DNA from: Tetragonia tetragonoides
Lineage: Eukaryota > Streptophyta > Magnoliopsida > Caryophyllales > Aizoaceae
NCBI GenBank assembly: GCA_038025085.1
Contig: CM076154.1
Span: forward strand, 21,462,501-21,526,500
DNA length: 64,000 nt
Direction: 5' to 3'
The translations under genes were made by a program, and so were the position numbers. Of this stretch, positions 31,303 through 43,406 are shown piece after piece. The notes beneath the pieces were generated by a model. It did no database searches. It was given only the letters and a program-made list of their open reading frames with translations, and had not been told where the DNA came from. Position 1 is the first letter of the stretch. Each line of letters opens with the position of its first letter.

Positions 31303-32659
31303 CTGCTATTTTTGTGTAGTTCAATCTTAATGACAAAAATTTTAGCATAAAATACTTAAATTCTAGGGTGTTTGATTTGTGTATGTTGCTTTAAGTTCTG
31401 TGGGATGGCTCCAAGTTAAGTATGGAGGTGACTTCAGTTGTAGTGGGGGGTGGCTTTATGTGGATGTTATTAAGGCATTTTGCTTTATAAACCGTAATTG
31501 ATAGTCTTTGTGATGTTCTTGTTTCTTAGGATTTTGGTGTATATCTACATAAGTTTGGGGGTGGGTCCAAAACTCCATATGAAGTTTAGGGGTGACTCCA
31601 TTTGGAAAAGAGCGGGTGGTTTCATTTTAAGGGGGTGGCTTCACTTACTCCATCTTTGTTTTAACTAAATTTTGTTTTTTCTTGTTGTAGGAGCCACTCT
31701 TAAGTTTGATTTTTAATAAGTGACGCCCCAAAGAGAGGAAGTATTATCAAAACAGATTATTGAAACGTTTCAAGATTGATTATCGGACAGTATGATTGAT
31801 GTTCGTCAATCTGAGTTGGTAAGATTAAAACCCTTTTTTTTACCCTCAATGGATTTTGTGATGATGGGTTGTTCTCAATTTGTGTTAATGTGTTGGGTTA
31901 ATTTCAATAATGATAACTTTGTGTTTTTGGGGTAGACTTTTCATAAGATGAACTTCAGTGCAAAATATTGGGGTTGAAATGTTGAAGTAATTAGGTTCAA
32001 ACTTGAGTTTAGTTTTTCTGTTCTTGGATCACTAGGTTTATACTACTAGTAGTTGGAATTCCCATAAACATGCAGCGTCATCCCCTAAGTAATAAACGAG
32101 TCACCCCAAAGTAACAGCAAGAGCCACCCCAAAGTAACATCAAGAGCCACCCCAAAATAACAACTGGAGCCACCTCATGAGCCACCCCAACATATGAACC
32201 AGCGCCACCCAAGATAAAATTTTCTCTTGAGCATGAGCCACCCCAAAATATGAACCAGCGCCATCCCAACAACAAGGATCACAAATATTAATAAAAACCA
32301 CAAATCACAGCAAAAGAACACAAAGATTAGTACTAGCTCTTGATTGAACCAAACGAGAACTTATATTAGCTAAAGAATGCTAGGTAGTCTAGGGTAACTT
32401 GGATTCATTCTTGTTGATTTATCTTAGGTTCCAGAGCTAAAGAGCTAAAGAATACTATTGAGGTGACCATGTTTGAATGATTTTTTTGTTGAATTGCTGA
32501 ATCTTAGCCCATCTCTTGTAAAATCTTCATGTTCTGTGTTACCTCTAGTTCTTGTGGTTGATTATAGACAATCATTGTGTGTAAGTTGAGTCCTTTCTGT
32601 AGCTTACTACTAGCTCACTGTATCCATAATACTAAGCGAAAGAAAGGGGGCTCACATTC

Positions 32660-32850
32660 ATAAATCATAATAGGGTTAACTTTTATGTCATAGTAGGGTT
32701 AACTTTTATGCTATAGTAGGTTCACTTTTATTCATAATAGGATTAACTTTGCATGCGAAACAGGGCTAACTTTTATTAATAGGAGGGCTAACTTTTATTC
32801 ATAATAGGGTTAACTTTCATGCCATAGTGGGGTTAACTATTAACGGGTGG
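32660..32850. repeat. AGGGTTAACTTTTAT motif array in element B
   Basis: About eight copies spaced roughly 20-25 bp, all plus sense, separated by ATAGT or ATAAT spacers. Same motif as 17690-17905 in element A. Confidence 0.8.
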
Positions 32851-33840
32851 CTTTTTATGGAACTAGGTGTGACTTTTAATTAACTATGAGATGGATTAAA
32901 CCCGGATTGTGATAACTTTTAATGAATGTTAGGAGTTGTTTTTATTTGATTGTTGTGGGATTTATACATGAATAAAAGGGAGACTTTTAGAGTTTGCCAC
33001 CTATATATTTTGTGAAAGAATTTCCAGGCTCACCTAACCCCTAGTTGCTCTGATGCAGTGTATAAAAAGAGTCATCAGACCTTACAATGTGTTTGCTGTA
33101 TTTTAGCCATGTTTCTTCTTCGTATTTGTTTGTTTAGGCTTTTATCAGTTGTGCTTTTAGTATCTATTTTGATAAGCTCCTTGGGTGGCTCCATGTGAAC
33201 GAAGGGGGTGACTCTAGGTGAAAAGAGGGAGTGACTTCAGTTGACGTAGGGGGTGGCTTCAGCCATAGATGGGGATGACTCCAGTTGGCGGTAGATTCAT
33301 ATTGAAGTTATCAAGGTGCTTACTTTCTAAATACATATTGATAGTCTTGGAGATGTTCTTGTGTTTTATGACTTTAGTGTCTCTTTAGTTAAGTTTTGGG
33401 GGTGGCTCCACATAAAGTTGAGGGGTGGCTCCATGTGAAAAGAGGGGGTGGCTTCAGGTATAGTAGAGGATGGCTCTAGGTTAAGAAGGTGGTGGCTTCA
33501 TATTGAAGGTTTTAGCAGCTCAGACCCTTAAGATACACTTATAGGTGTGGATTACTTGTGCCAATTTGTTGATCAAAAGACCAAGAATGTGCCATGTGCC
33601 TGGCTCATACCCTTACACTTCTGTGTGTGGATTACTTGTGCTTGTGCTGTGCCAATTTGTTGATCCCCAAGAAGGTGCCTGGTCTGTCAATAGACTTTGT
33701 AATCACTTCAATTGACTTATCAGACTATAAGAAATCAACCAAATTAAGTCGTAAGAGCCACCATCGATCTGTTATTAGAGTTACCGTTATCTCTTATCAG
33801 AGCCACCCGCGATCTTTTATGAGAGTCACCCTGATCTTAT

Positions 33841-33905
33841 ATCAGAGCCACCCTGTAGGATTTGAACCTACACCCGTGCTTTTTAAATGCACATGCTCTA
33901 CTATT
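33841..33905 (-). other. tRNA-like degenerate sequence (Lys-like)
   Basis: The minus strand reads GTAGAGCATGTGCATTTAAA, AAGCACGG, then a T-arm GTAGGTTCAAATCCTAC with five paired bases. The anticodon-arm pairing GTGC/GCAC encloses a nine-base loop containing TTT. The D-arm is mostly lost and no acceptor stem closes. A more diverged copy lies at 34101-34150. Confidence 0.4.
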
Positions 33906-34550
33906 TACTTGAAATGGGTACTACAATACACAATATATCGTGTGATAAGAGTCAACCCCATTCTGGATCCACATCAAGTGTAACAAGCAAAGCCACCATG
34001 TTCTCATGCCAGAGCTACCCCGATCTAATATCAGAGGCCCTTGATATTATATTAATGCCACCCTGATCTTATATTAGAGCCAGCCCATGTGTCAAAAGTT
34101 TTATGTAGGGATTCAAACCTAAACCGTGTTTTGTAAATACACATGCCCAACCATTTGTCTTTAGTTCGAATGAGTCCCACAATACACAATATAGCTTATG
34201 ATAAAGACTCATCCCAATCTAATATAGGGTTCAAGTTTAAAAAGCAGAGCCACCCCATACAAGAGTCACCCCCAATCTTATATTGAAGCCACCCCCGATC
34301 TTATATTGGAGCCACCCCCGATTTTATATTAGAGTCGAATGTAAAAACCAAGACACAGATTCCAACTTCACATTGTTCTTGCAATAAGCCAATACTTTAC
34401 TTTTTACCTAATATGCTTCAAAATAAACTAAAATTATTTAATTTATATCTAAAATGGGAGTCGTACTTCATATTTTATAAACCAGAAAACATCTTAAGGA
34501 AGTGCTTGGTTTTGGCGTGTGCTATTTGTAATGACAATTTTATTCATTGA

Positions 34551-34625
34551 AGCCTATTAGCTCAATGGTAGAGCATTGTGCTATTTTTCGTACAAAACGA
34601 TGTGGGTTCGAGTCCCACGTAGGCT
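34551..34625 (+). other. tRNA-like sequence with A and B boxes
   Basis: Acceptor AGCCTAT pairs with GTAGGCT, the D-arm is GCTC/GAGC with loop AATGGTA, and the T-arm is GTGGG/CCCAC with GGTTCGAGTCC (perfect Pol III B box). The A box TAGCTCAATGG also fits. The anticodon arm is abnormal: only TTGT/ACAA pairs around an oversized T-rich loop with extra bases. It is therefore more likely a tRNA relic or a SINE-like Pol III unit than a working tRNA. Confidence 0.5.
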
Positions 34626-35096
34626 TTGTAACTCTTAACTTTTTTCAATGTACTCACCCTTTAATCTCAATGAGTCACCCCTGTATTATGTGTGGAGTCA
34701 CCCTTAGCCACCATGTATAATGTGTGGAGTTACCCTGTATTTTCTTTTATAGTGAATAAATTCTATTTCCTTCCAAGATGATAAGTATAATCAACACAAT
34801 ATTTAGAGCAACAACTCCTAATCACAGGAAACTCTGAAAACAAACAGCTACTAGAAATATCATTTGCTGGTACAAGGGCATTCTGTTTCCACACTTGTGT
34901 ATCTTTTAGGAAGGCTACAAGCATGAGACCATGTCATGTGCCACACAGCAATGTTGGTAGTCCCATAGAAGCTTTCCTTGAGAAGCTTTGTTCACGCTTA
35001 ATTTAAGTACAAATTAGGCAACTCGACACATGATTTGATTCAATTACAAATTTCACCAAACTATGCAACTCGACACAAATGACTGAAATTCTCGTG

Positions 35097-35154
35097 AGCC
35101 TATGTGGGATTCGAACCCACACCCTTCATGCTCTACCAATTGAGCTAATAGGCT
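35097..35154 (-). other. tRNA-like sequence lacking the anticodon arm
   Basis: The minus strand reads AGCCTATTAGCTCAATTGGT then AGAGC, nine bases, and the T-arm GTGGGTTCGAATCCCAC with a closing ATAGGCT. It is almost the same as 34551-34625 but the anticodon stem-loop is missing. The B box GGTTCGAATCC is perfect. Confidence 0.5.
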
Positions 35155-35521
35155 TGCAAAGTCCAAGTTTGATAAAATGTTTAGAACTTCTCATTAATGA
35201 AATGATAAACAAGCAGCAAAACTGGTAAGTTATTCACATTTTGCATTGCATTTGAAGCAAATTGAACTAACCTGAAACTAAGAATATGAGCTAGCATATA
35301 GCTATATCACACTGCCAACCCCAACTCCAGCCACCACATCAGAAGCAAACCCAACAGCAGATTTTTGTCCTCATACTACATGTCTAACACAAAGAGAGGA
35401 TCACATTGTTGTTTCTCAAAGACCCACAAATTTCTTTCTCTCCAAATCTGACAAGCCAACATAATAAACAAAACAAGACCCAAGGGTTCAGCTTTCTTAT
35501 AAGAGTTTGCAGCTCTGTTTT

Positions 35522-35885
35522 TCAGAAATCTCTATCATCATAATTCACTTGCAACAAGAGACAAGATAAGTACCATACAGTAGTTGTCTTCTGACAATCA
35601 AACAACAAGTGCTCAGCTGTTTCAGGTTTTTCGCTGCACCTGGGACAGATTGGATCCACATCAAGTCCCCTTTTGTGAAGCACATCCATAGAGCTCACAT
35701 GAATTTTTGAGCTTTTGGGTTGCATTAGTTGTCCAAACAAAAGCCCACAACTTCCCGTGCACATTGTCAACATGTCTCGAGCTCCATTTGAAATTGTATT
35801 TAGTAAGGCTCCTCTCAACATGGTATGCAGTTCTCACTGTAAAAATCCCATCTTTTGAGTAATGCCATGCCAACACAATACACAT
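35522..35885 (-). pseudogene. LINE RT zinc-binding fragment
   Basis: The minus strand reads WHYSKDGIFTVRTAYHVERS, KIHVSSMDVLHKRGLDV and PICPRCSEKPETAEHLLFDC. This is the zf-RVT region of plant L1 LINEs (CXXC ... EHLLFDC). Frames shift between the parts. It sits just left of the block shared by elements A and B. Confidence 0.8.
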
Positions 35886-37104
35886 CTAATTTCACAATGA
35901 ACTGCATGGAAAAATAAACACAAACTAACCCAACATATGCCCATAGCAACAAGCTCTCTTTTGACACCATCAATCTGCAGTAGCAATGTTCCTGTTACTA
36001 GCTCAGCCACCTTCAAACGCCCTTCCTTGCCTTTGCTGTCAAGATTTCATCCTCAACGCTACCCCCATGGCTTCCATTCTCTCCACGAAACATTATCGTC
36101 TTAGATATGAAATTACGTACTTAACTTTTATTACTAGTGCATGATTTCAAATTCAGCAGAAAAACAACAAGCTCAAAATCAGCCACATAAATTCCCAATT
36201 TCCTCACAAATTTAACCTCAATTTCAACCTTTTCCCTAAATTTCAAATTAACTTGCACAATTTCATAGTATCCAAAACAGTTTGAGTACCTTTGTCAGTC
36301 AAATGTAGCATTTCAAAGTCGAATAAAGGCAAACAAAAAAAGCGAAAAACAAAAATATTCATAACAAAAAACGAAAGCAGATTCTTTATTAAACCTGTCA
36401 AAGAGAAAATCAAATTATCCTCTTTGCCATAACTTTCTAGCTATAGTTCCTCTACTAACCTTAAGAAAACCAAAAAAAAATCACAAAAAAGAAACGAAAA
36501 TTCGGAAATTCATATCCAAAAACGCAAAATGAACATAAAACAGAAATTCGAACTTATAGAGAGAGAGGAGAGAGAAACCTGAAGAAGAGCTAATATGCCA
36601 CAACTTTTTCTCTATACCGTCCTCAACTCAAACTTCAGCTGTTCAAAAAATAGAAAATGAGAAAATAATTCCATCCACAACAATTCTACTTCAAACAATA
36701 GGTCAGTAAGGATCAATTATGAATGAAAGCCTCTGATTTAGACCTGGTAAATGAAATTGCAGCAAACCCTAATTCTACACAATTACAACTTGAGGGATAT
36801 CAGTGAGAGAGAAAGATGAACCTGGAAAAGAAATTAACCGGTTCAAGAGTGGAATTTGAAGCACGCAATCGTTGGATTCAAAGAGAAGAGTAATTCGAAG
36901 AATATGGAAGCTTCTTCATGCCTATCGTTGATGGAGTTTGTGAGAGAGAGAGGCGTTTGGGAGGAGAGAACAGAGAGAGTCGCGTTTGGGAGCAGATCGT
37001 CTTTTTGTTTTTTTTTTCTTAGCTGTATACACGTGGGTGAGATGCACGGATAGGATATAGTTCGTACAGTTCACATTTAGAGATTGGTTCACACCAGAAC
37101 TGGT

Positions 37105-37976
37105 ATCAGGTTCCAGTGCGAACTATAGTTATATGCGAACAATGCGAACTCACAATCTAGACCTTCCGTTTCAAATATCAAGGTTCAGATCACAGCTATC
37201 TTTCACCCATGACCCATCATTAATGGCAGTTTTGTAATTTTAACATATTTCAAGTTTAAAACATTTTCTCTCTCCTCTCCACCCCACACCAGCACCACCG
37301 GACCAGTCACCACTCACCAGCACCTCCTTTGCGCCAACCATGTCTACTACAGCCTATCAGGTGACTCGAGCCCGGATTGAATCAAGTTCCGGTGCGAACT
37401 CTAGATATACGTGAACAAGGCGAACTCTTAATCTATACCATCTATTTTACAATCAGTGTCTCAGATTAAACTTGCTTTAAAAATTGAATTTAGTATAAAA
37501 GAAAAAAAAATTCACACTGATGCTACAGTTCCTACAACACGCATCACCAGTTCAGCACACTTTCTCTCTCCTCTCTCCCTCTCCCCTTCCTCTCTCTCTC
37601 CTCACTTAACTGCTAGTCTAAAACAAAAACATCAAAGTCCTCCATTGATGGAAGCCCCTCACCAGCAAAGTCCAATGGGCTACCATGTGTCTCACCGGTG
37701 CCGGCGAACCTCCGTTCGGTGAAGTTCGGTCAGCCACCCTCAAGTGAGTGAAGTAGTTGCCGGTGAGCCTCATACGGTGATGTCGGTGCCAGACGACCAA
37801 GTGAGCATTCTGTCGGGGAGAGAGAGTGACAACCTGACAAGGAGGAGAGAGACGAGTCGGTGGTGGGAGTGAGACTGTAAAAAATGAATCACAACCATCA
37901 AAAGTTTATAAATGGATGGCTATGATCTGAGATCGCATAGTTCGCACATATACAATGATTCGCACTAGATCTGGTG

Positions 37977-37980
<4 letters not shown>
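37105..37980. mobile_element. Short members of the GCGAAC-end family (element C)
   Basis: Two left-type ends in tandem (37105: TTCCAGTGCGAACTATAG; 37385: TTCCGGTGCGAACTCTAG) and one right end (to about 37978; inverse: CCAGATCTAGTGCGAATC then TATGTGCGAACTATGCG). The copy from 37385 is about 600 bp with TIRs near 70 bp. The interior has CT-rich UTR-like sequence and no recognised gene. Confidence 0.55.

Positions 37981-38018
<38 letters not shown>
37979..38018. repeat. (AT)n microsatellite
   Basis: About 18 AT units abutting the right end of element C; many TIR elements insert at AT-rich sites. Confidence 0.95.
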
Positions 38019-40338
38019 TTTTTTTAAGTCTAATCCATTGAAGTAGGATTTTGATTTTTTAACTTACGTAACTAAATTTTTTTATTTATTTTGTATATAA
38101 AAATATGCTAATAAATATGTAATAAAGCAAACTAATGATGAGGCATTAATGGGTGTCATTTGGATGATGATAGGTTATTAGGTTATGTAGCAAGCTTTGC
38201 TTATGTGGCGGCTTTGGTGTCATCATCACACGAATTTAGCTCTCTACATGGCGTCCCACGTATCATGCCCACACAAATTTGAGCGCTTATGTAGCCTCCT
38301 ACAGGGCATCCCCACATGAAATCGACACACTTTATATCAGCATACGAATTAGGACCCACTTTTAGTGTGATACTCAATTAATGTATTACCAATATGGTTC
38401 TTCTACGTATTTTGTCCTTAACCTCTATAAAACTTTCCCTAAAAATGGTCAAACTTTATAAGCATAAATATAGGATATAAGCTTAAAATAAATTTGGTTA
38501 TGCAATTGTAAAAATTTTAAGTTTTACGTCATTGTACTGGAAATGAAAATACTTGAAAACTATACAGTGGCGGAGCCAGAAATTTTTTAATATGGGTGCA
38601 CAAAATAAAGGAGAAAAATCCCAAAAATAGGGGTCAATTTCACCCACGGCAGCGATGCCGCAAACACATTGATCCTATTTGAAACAAAAACCACAATTTT
38701 CACTCCTCCACACATCAACAACAATAAATAATAAATTAATAATAAATCCAAAAACTAATTTACAAAATAATAAAAATCAAACAATTGTTCATTTTATTAC
38801 TTTCCATTGACAACACACAATAATCCCACAAATATACACAAAAGGAAAGTTTATCAATCTATTGTTTATTGAGAAGTAAAAACAAGAAACTAACTTTTAT
38901 TTTTTTATAAATCAATTGAAGAAGGAAGCAATCATTAGTGACTTAAATATACAAGAAACCAACTTTATAACGCCAAAAAATTCACAAGAGGACTAGGGGA
39001 GAGAAGAGAAGAGAGATATATAGTCCCTTATTTTATTTTATTTTATTTTATTGTTGAGTGTGTATGGTGGAATCAATATGAGAGAGAATGAGAGCATTGG
39101 AAATTTGAAATGAGGATGTGACATGACTGACATATGTCTGCTATATGCCAGTATTAGTCAATATCACGTGGGTGTATTTTCTCCAATATTTTCATCTTTA
39201 CTGACTTACCCTCACATTACAAAGCCTTATTTACTTTTTGAATGGGTTCAAATGTAATATTCTCAAATAGTATGGGTGCAAACACAAGACTAGTTTCCTT
39301 CCCCATCCAATTTACAAAGCCTTCATCAACAATTTCTAAAAACTATGGGTTCAAGTGCAACCATACTCCATAGTCTAGGTCCGCCCCTGAAATTAAATAA
39401 GTATAGTAGCGTCGTGTGCTGCTGCTGTTCTGATTTGCAGGTTGAGCTACCTGTCTACTCCCAGTATGTTTGTGTACTGCTGTCTGCTATATGCTACACC
39501 TACTGGTGCTTTGTTCCTTCGGGTTTGCTAATTAAACTGTTATTGTTGCCTGCTACTATTGGATGTCGTTGCTGTGGCCTCCCGCTGCTGCCTCCCGCTA
39601 CTGCTGCTGCTCCTAGGTAGCTGCTGCTGCAGTAGTAGCAATGTTTTTTCCCTCCGTAGCTTGCATCATTTTTTTTTATCTATTTGAGATTTTTGCAGGG
39701 TTCTCTTACCACATAATCTCAAGGATTATAAGGTACCCTTCCTAATAACTTGATCAATTTGATCTGTTTTGCAGGTTTCTCTTACAACATAATTTCATGG
39801 TCTATACAAATTAGAAACAAATGTAAAGATTATTCAGATAATGCTGTTTTTTTTCTTTTTATAATATTTTGAAGTTGGTCTGCCAATCCCTTTGGGATCT
39901 GCTTGCCAATGGCAAGGAAACTCGACAACGACTTACTGTTTTGTTATCGTTTCTTTCTTGTTCGCTAGTTAATTGAGAAGACTAATGGATTTGCTGGAGC
40001 GCTTCATGGTAGTCCTTGCTCGCTTCACATAATTTAGGTAACTGGAAACTTTTCATAGAATGCCCTATGTTGACTTCTGTATGTGCTTAAATGGATCCAT
40101 CGTACTTTAATTTGGAGTTTGTGATCTGTTTTGAATATTCTGAACTCTGAATTATTTTCACTCTTTTAACCTTGATTTAATGAGCTTTAAAGGTAAGAGT
40201 ACAAAGGAAAATCGGGTTGGTTAGTAGCAAAATAGATGGGAGAACCTAGAACTATTTTTATGTGCTAAACCACTTTAGTTTACATGTGCTCTGGTTTGAT
40301 GAGCTTCAAGTGCAGAGCACAATGAACCCTTGTCTTCT
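38018..40338. repeat. 2.32-kb tandem duplication, unit 1
   Basis: Matches 40339-42660 with few mismatches and small indels; the offset between matching points is 2316-2321 bp. It contains a hAT-like insert (38565-39389). No ORF with a recognised domain. The first 540 bp also have a diverged third copy near 17160-17500. Confidence 0.92.
38565..39389. mobile_element. hAT-like element (CAGTGGCGGAGCCAG ends), unit 1
   Basis: Starts CAGTGGCGGAGCCAG and, from the other end, CAGGGGCGGACCTAG. The flanking octamers AAACTATA and AAATTAAA agree at six of eight positions. Same family as 45383-46135, where the duplication is perfect. AT-rich, non-coding. Confidence 0.7.
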
Positions 40339-42660
40339 GCTTTTTTCAAGTCTAATCAATTGAAGTAGGATTTTAATTTTTTAACTTACATAACTAATTT
40401 TTTTTTGTTTATTTTGTATATAAAAATATGCTAATAAATATGTAATAAAGCAAACTAATGATGAGACATTAATGGGTGTTATTTGGATGATGATAGGTTG
40501 TTAGGTTATGTGGCAAGCTTTGCTTATGTGGCGGCTTTGGTGTCATCATCACACAAATTTAGCTCTCTACGTGGCGTCCCACGTATCATGCCCACACAAA
40601 TTTGAGCGCTTATGTAGCCTCCTACGAGGCATGCCCACATGAAATCGACACACTTTATATCAGCATACGAATTAGGACCCGCTTTTAGTGTGATACTCAA
40701 TTAATGTATTACCAATATGGTTCTTCTACGTATTTTGTCATTAACCTCTATAAAACTTTCCCTAAAAATGGTCAAACTTTATAAGCTTAAATATAGGATA
40801 TACGCTTAAAATAAATTTGGTTATGCAATTGTAAAAATTTTAAGTTTTACGTCATTGTACTGGAAATGAAAAATACTTGAAAACTATACAGTGGCGAAGC
40901 CAGAATTTTTTAATATGGGTGCACAAAATAAAGGAGAAAAATCCCAAAAATAGGGGTCAATTTCACCCACGGCAGCGGTGCCGCAAACACATTGATCCTA
41001 TTTGAAACAAAAACCACAATTTCCACTCCTCCACACATCAACAACAATAAATAATAAATTAATAATAAATCCAAAAACTAATTTACAAAATAATAAAAAT
41101 CAAAAAATTGTTCATTTTATTACTTTCCATTGACAATCACACAATAATTCCACAAATATGCACAAAAGGAAAGTTTATCAATCTATTGTTTATTGAGAAG
41201 TAAAAACAAGAAACCAACTTTTATTTTTTTATAATTCAATTGAAGAAGGAAGCAATCATTAGTGACTTAAATATACAAGAAACCAACTTTATAACGCCAA
41301 AAATTTCACCAGTAAGAGGACTAGAGGAGAGAAGAGAAGAGAGATATATAGTCCCTTATCTTATTTTATTTTATTTTTGAGTGTGTATGGTGGAATTAAT
41401 AGGAGAGAGAATGAGAGCATTGGAAATTTGAAATGAGGATGTGACATGACTGACATATGTCTGCTATATGCCAGTATTAGTCAATATCACGTGGGTGTAT
41501 TTTCTCCAATATTTTCATCTTTACTGACTTACCCTCACATTACAAAGCCTTATTTACTTTTTGAATGGGTTCAAATGTAATATCCTCAAATAGTATGGGT
41601 GCAAACACAAGACTAGTTTCCTTCCCCATCCAAAGCCTTCATCAACAATTTCTAAAAACTATGGGTCCAAGTGCAACCATACTCCATAGTCTAGGTCCGC
41701 CCCTAAAATTAAATAAGTATAGTAGCGTCGTGTGCTGCTGCTGTTCTGATTTGCAGGTTGAGCTACCTGTCTGCTCCAGTATATTTGTGTACTGCTGTCT
41801 GCTATATGCTACACCTACTGGTGCTTTGTTCCTTCGGGTTTACTAATTAAACTGTTATTGTTGCCTGCTACTATTGGATGTCGTTGCTGCGGGCTACTGA
41901 TGCTGCCTCCCGCTACTGGTGCTGCTCCTAGCTAGCTGCTGCATCCCGCTGCTGCTGCTGCAGTAGCAATGTTTTTTCCCTCCGTAGCTTGCTGCATTTT
42001 TTTTTATCTATTTGAGATTTTTGCACGGTTCTCTTACCACATAATCTCAAGGATTATAAGGTACCCTTCCTAATAACTTGATCAATTTGATCTGTTTTGC
42101 AGGCTTCTCTTACCACATCATGTCATGGTCTATACAAACTAGAGGCAAATGTAAAGATGATTCAGATAATGCTGTTTTTTTTTCTTTTTATAATATTTTG
42201 AAGTTGGTCTGCCAATCCCTTTGGGATCTGCTTGCCAATTGGCAAGGAAACTCGACAATGACTTACTGATTTGTTATCGTTTCGTTCTTGTTCGCTAGTT
42301 AATTGAGAAGACTAATGGATTTGCTGGAGCGTTTCATGGTAGTCCTTGCTCGCTTCACATAATTTAGATAACTGAAAACTTTTCATAGAATGCCCTATAT
42401 TGACTTCTGTATGTGCTTAAATGGATCCATCGTACTTTAATTTGGAGTTTGTGATCTGTTTTGAATATTCTGAACTCTGAATTATTTTCACTCTTTTAAC
42501 CTTGATTTGATGAGCTTTAAAGGTAAGAGTACAAAGGAAAATCGGGTTGGTTAGTAGCAAAATAGATGGGAGAACCTAAAACTATTTTTATGTGCTAAAC
42601 CACTTTAGTTTACATGTGCCCTGGTTTGATGAGCTTCAAGTGTAGAGCACAATGAAGCCT
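40339..42660. repeat. 2.32-kb tandem duplication, unit 2
   Basis: Second unit of the direct duplication. Differences include a CTGCTG-rich expansion near 41890-41965 and a shorter ATTTT run near 41365. Matching continues to about 42660 (AATGAAGCCTTGTCTTCTG). Confidence 0.92.
40889..41705. mobile_element. hAT-like element, unit 2 copy
   Basis: Same insertion as 38565-39389, carried along by the duplication. Its last TIR base is mutated (CCCCTA), and the first arm reads CAGTGGCGAAGCCAG. Confidence 0.7.
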
Positions 42661-43406
42661 TGTCTTCTGATTTTGTTGATGTCTTTCCTTTTTAAAACTA
42701 GTAGTTGCCTTCATATTTGTAATCATGCAAGAATTCTGAAGAGAGAGCTATCTGCAGATCTATTTAAAGAACAAAAAACGTGGTCTGATGTTTCTGCAGG
42801 TCTGATGAGAACACTAGTATTGGTGATGTTTGCTTCTGGTTGCTTACACTAGTGTTGGTGTTGTTCTCTTCTAGTTAGCTGGTGTATCTTTCCTTTCGCA
42901 GGATCATGTAAGCATTAAGCAATATTGTTTGCATCCATCGTACTGTAACATTTTATTATGTTGAATGAAACTTTTTAATAATTTTGATAGGTTATTTCAA
43001 TGCTATCAGACTATCAGTGATGCTGGTGGCACAATAAAATCTAGTTGACAAGGTAAGATGTACATTGGTATTCCCCTTGATGTTTACTTTGCTTGAATAT
43101 AAGATTATATTATGTGTATTATCAGAACAAAATAATATACATATATTTAATTTGTGTTAAGTTATTAATTTCTATATTATTAGTTGAATTCGATGAAGTA
43201 TGCAAAATCTTGTTAATTTTATGATGGTGTTATTGTGGAATTATTATATGTTGTTTGGATGTGTGCGCATACTTGTATATTTACAATCAATTACTTGTGT
43301 GTTTTTTTTTTGGTGACAATTACTTGTGTTTTGTTCTGATGAGCACAATCATGTATGATGTTATATCTATGCATTAAGAGATTCCGATGAAGTGGGAAAT
43401 CTAGTA
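42661..43406. other. AT-rich stretch, nothing recognised
   Basis: No ORF with protein-like composition and no repeat match that I can see elsewhere in the window. It ends in GAAGTGGGAAATCTAGTA just before the LTR-like region, which could be a weak polypurine tract. Confidence 0.4.

Larger units (their letters stand above)
25364..37103. mobile_element. Element B: 11.7-kb TIR element with captured gene fragments
   Basis: The left end starts about CAAGTTCTGGTGTGAACTAC and continues TATGCGAACTCTACGAACTC. The right end read inversely (from 37103) is CCAGTTCTGGTGTGAACCAA, then ATGTGAACTGTACGAACTAT: TIRs of about 60 bp. I could not define a clean target duplication. Inside are a hAT-like insert, an L13 exon fragment, LINE pieces, many GGGGTGGCTC/GAGCCACCCC motifs, a minisatellite and tRNA-like sequences. 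No transposase is seen, so it is non-autonomous. Pack-MULE-like is the closest known type; a nest of several family members is also possible. Confidence 0.5.

Noticed and set aside
34551..34625. Functional tRNA gene
   Set aside because: The anticodon arm does not form a five-pair stem with a seven-base loop, and the neighbouring copy lacks the arm; kept only as tRNA-like.
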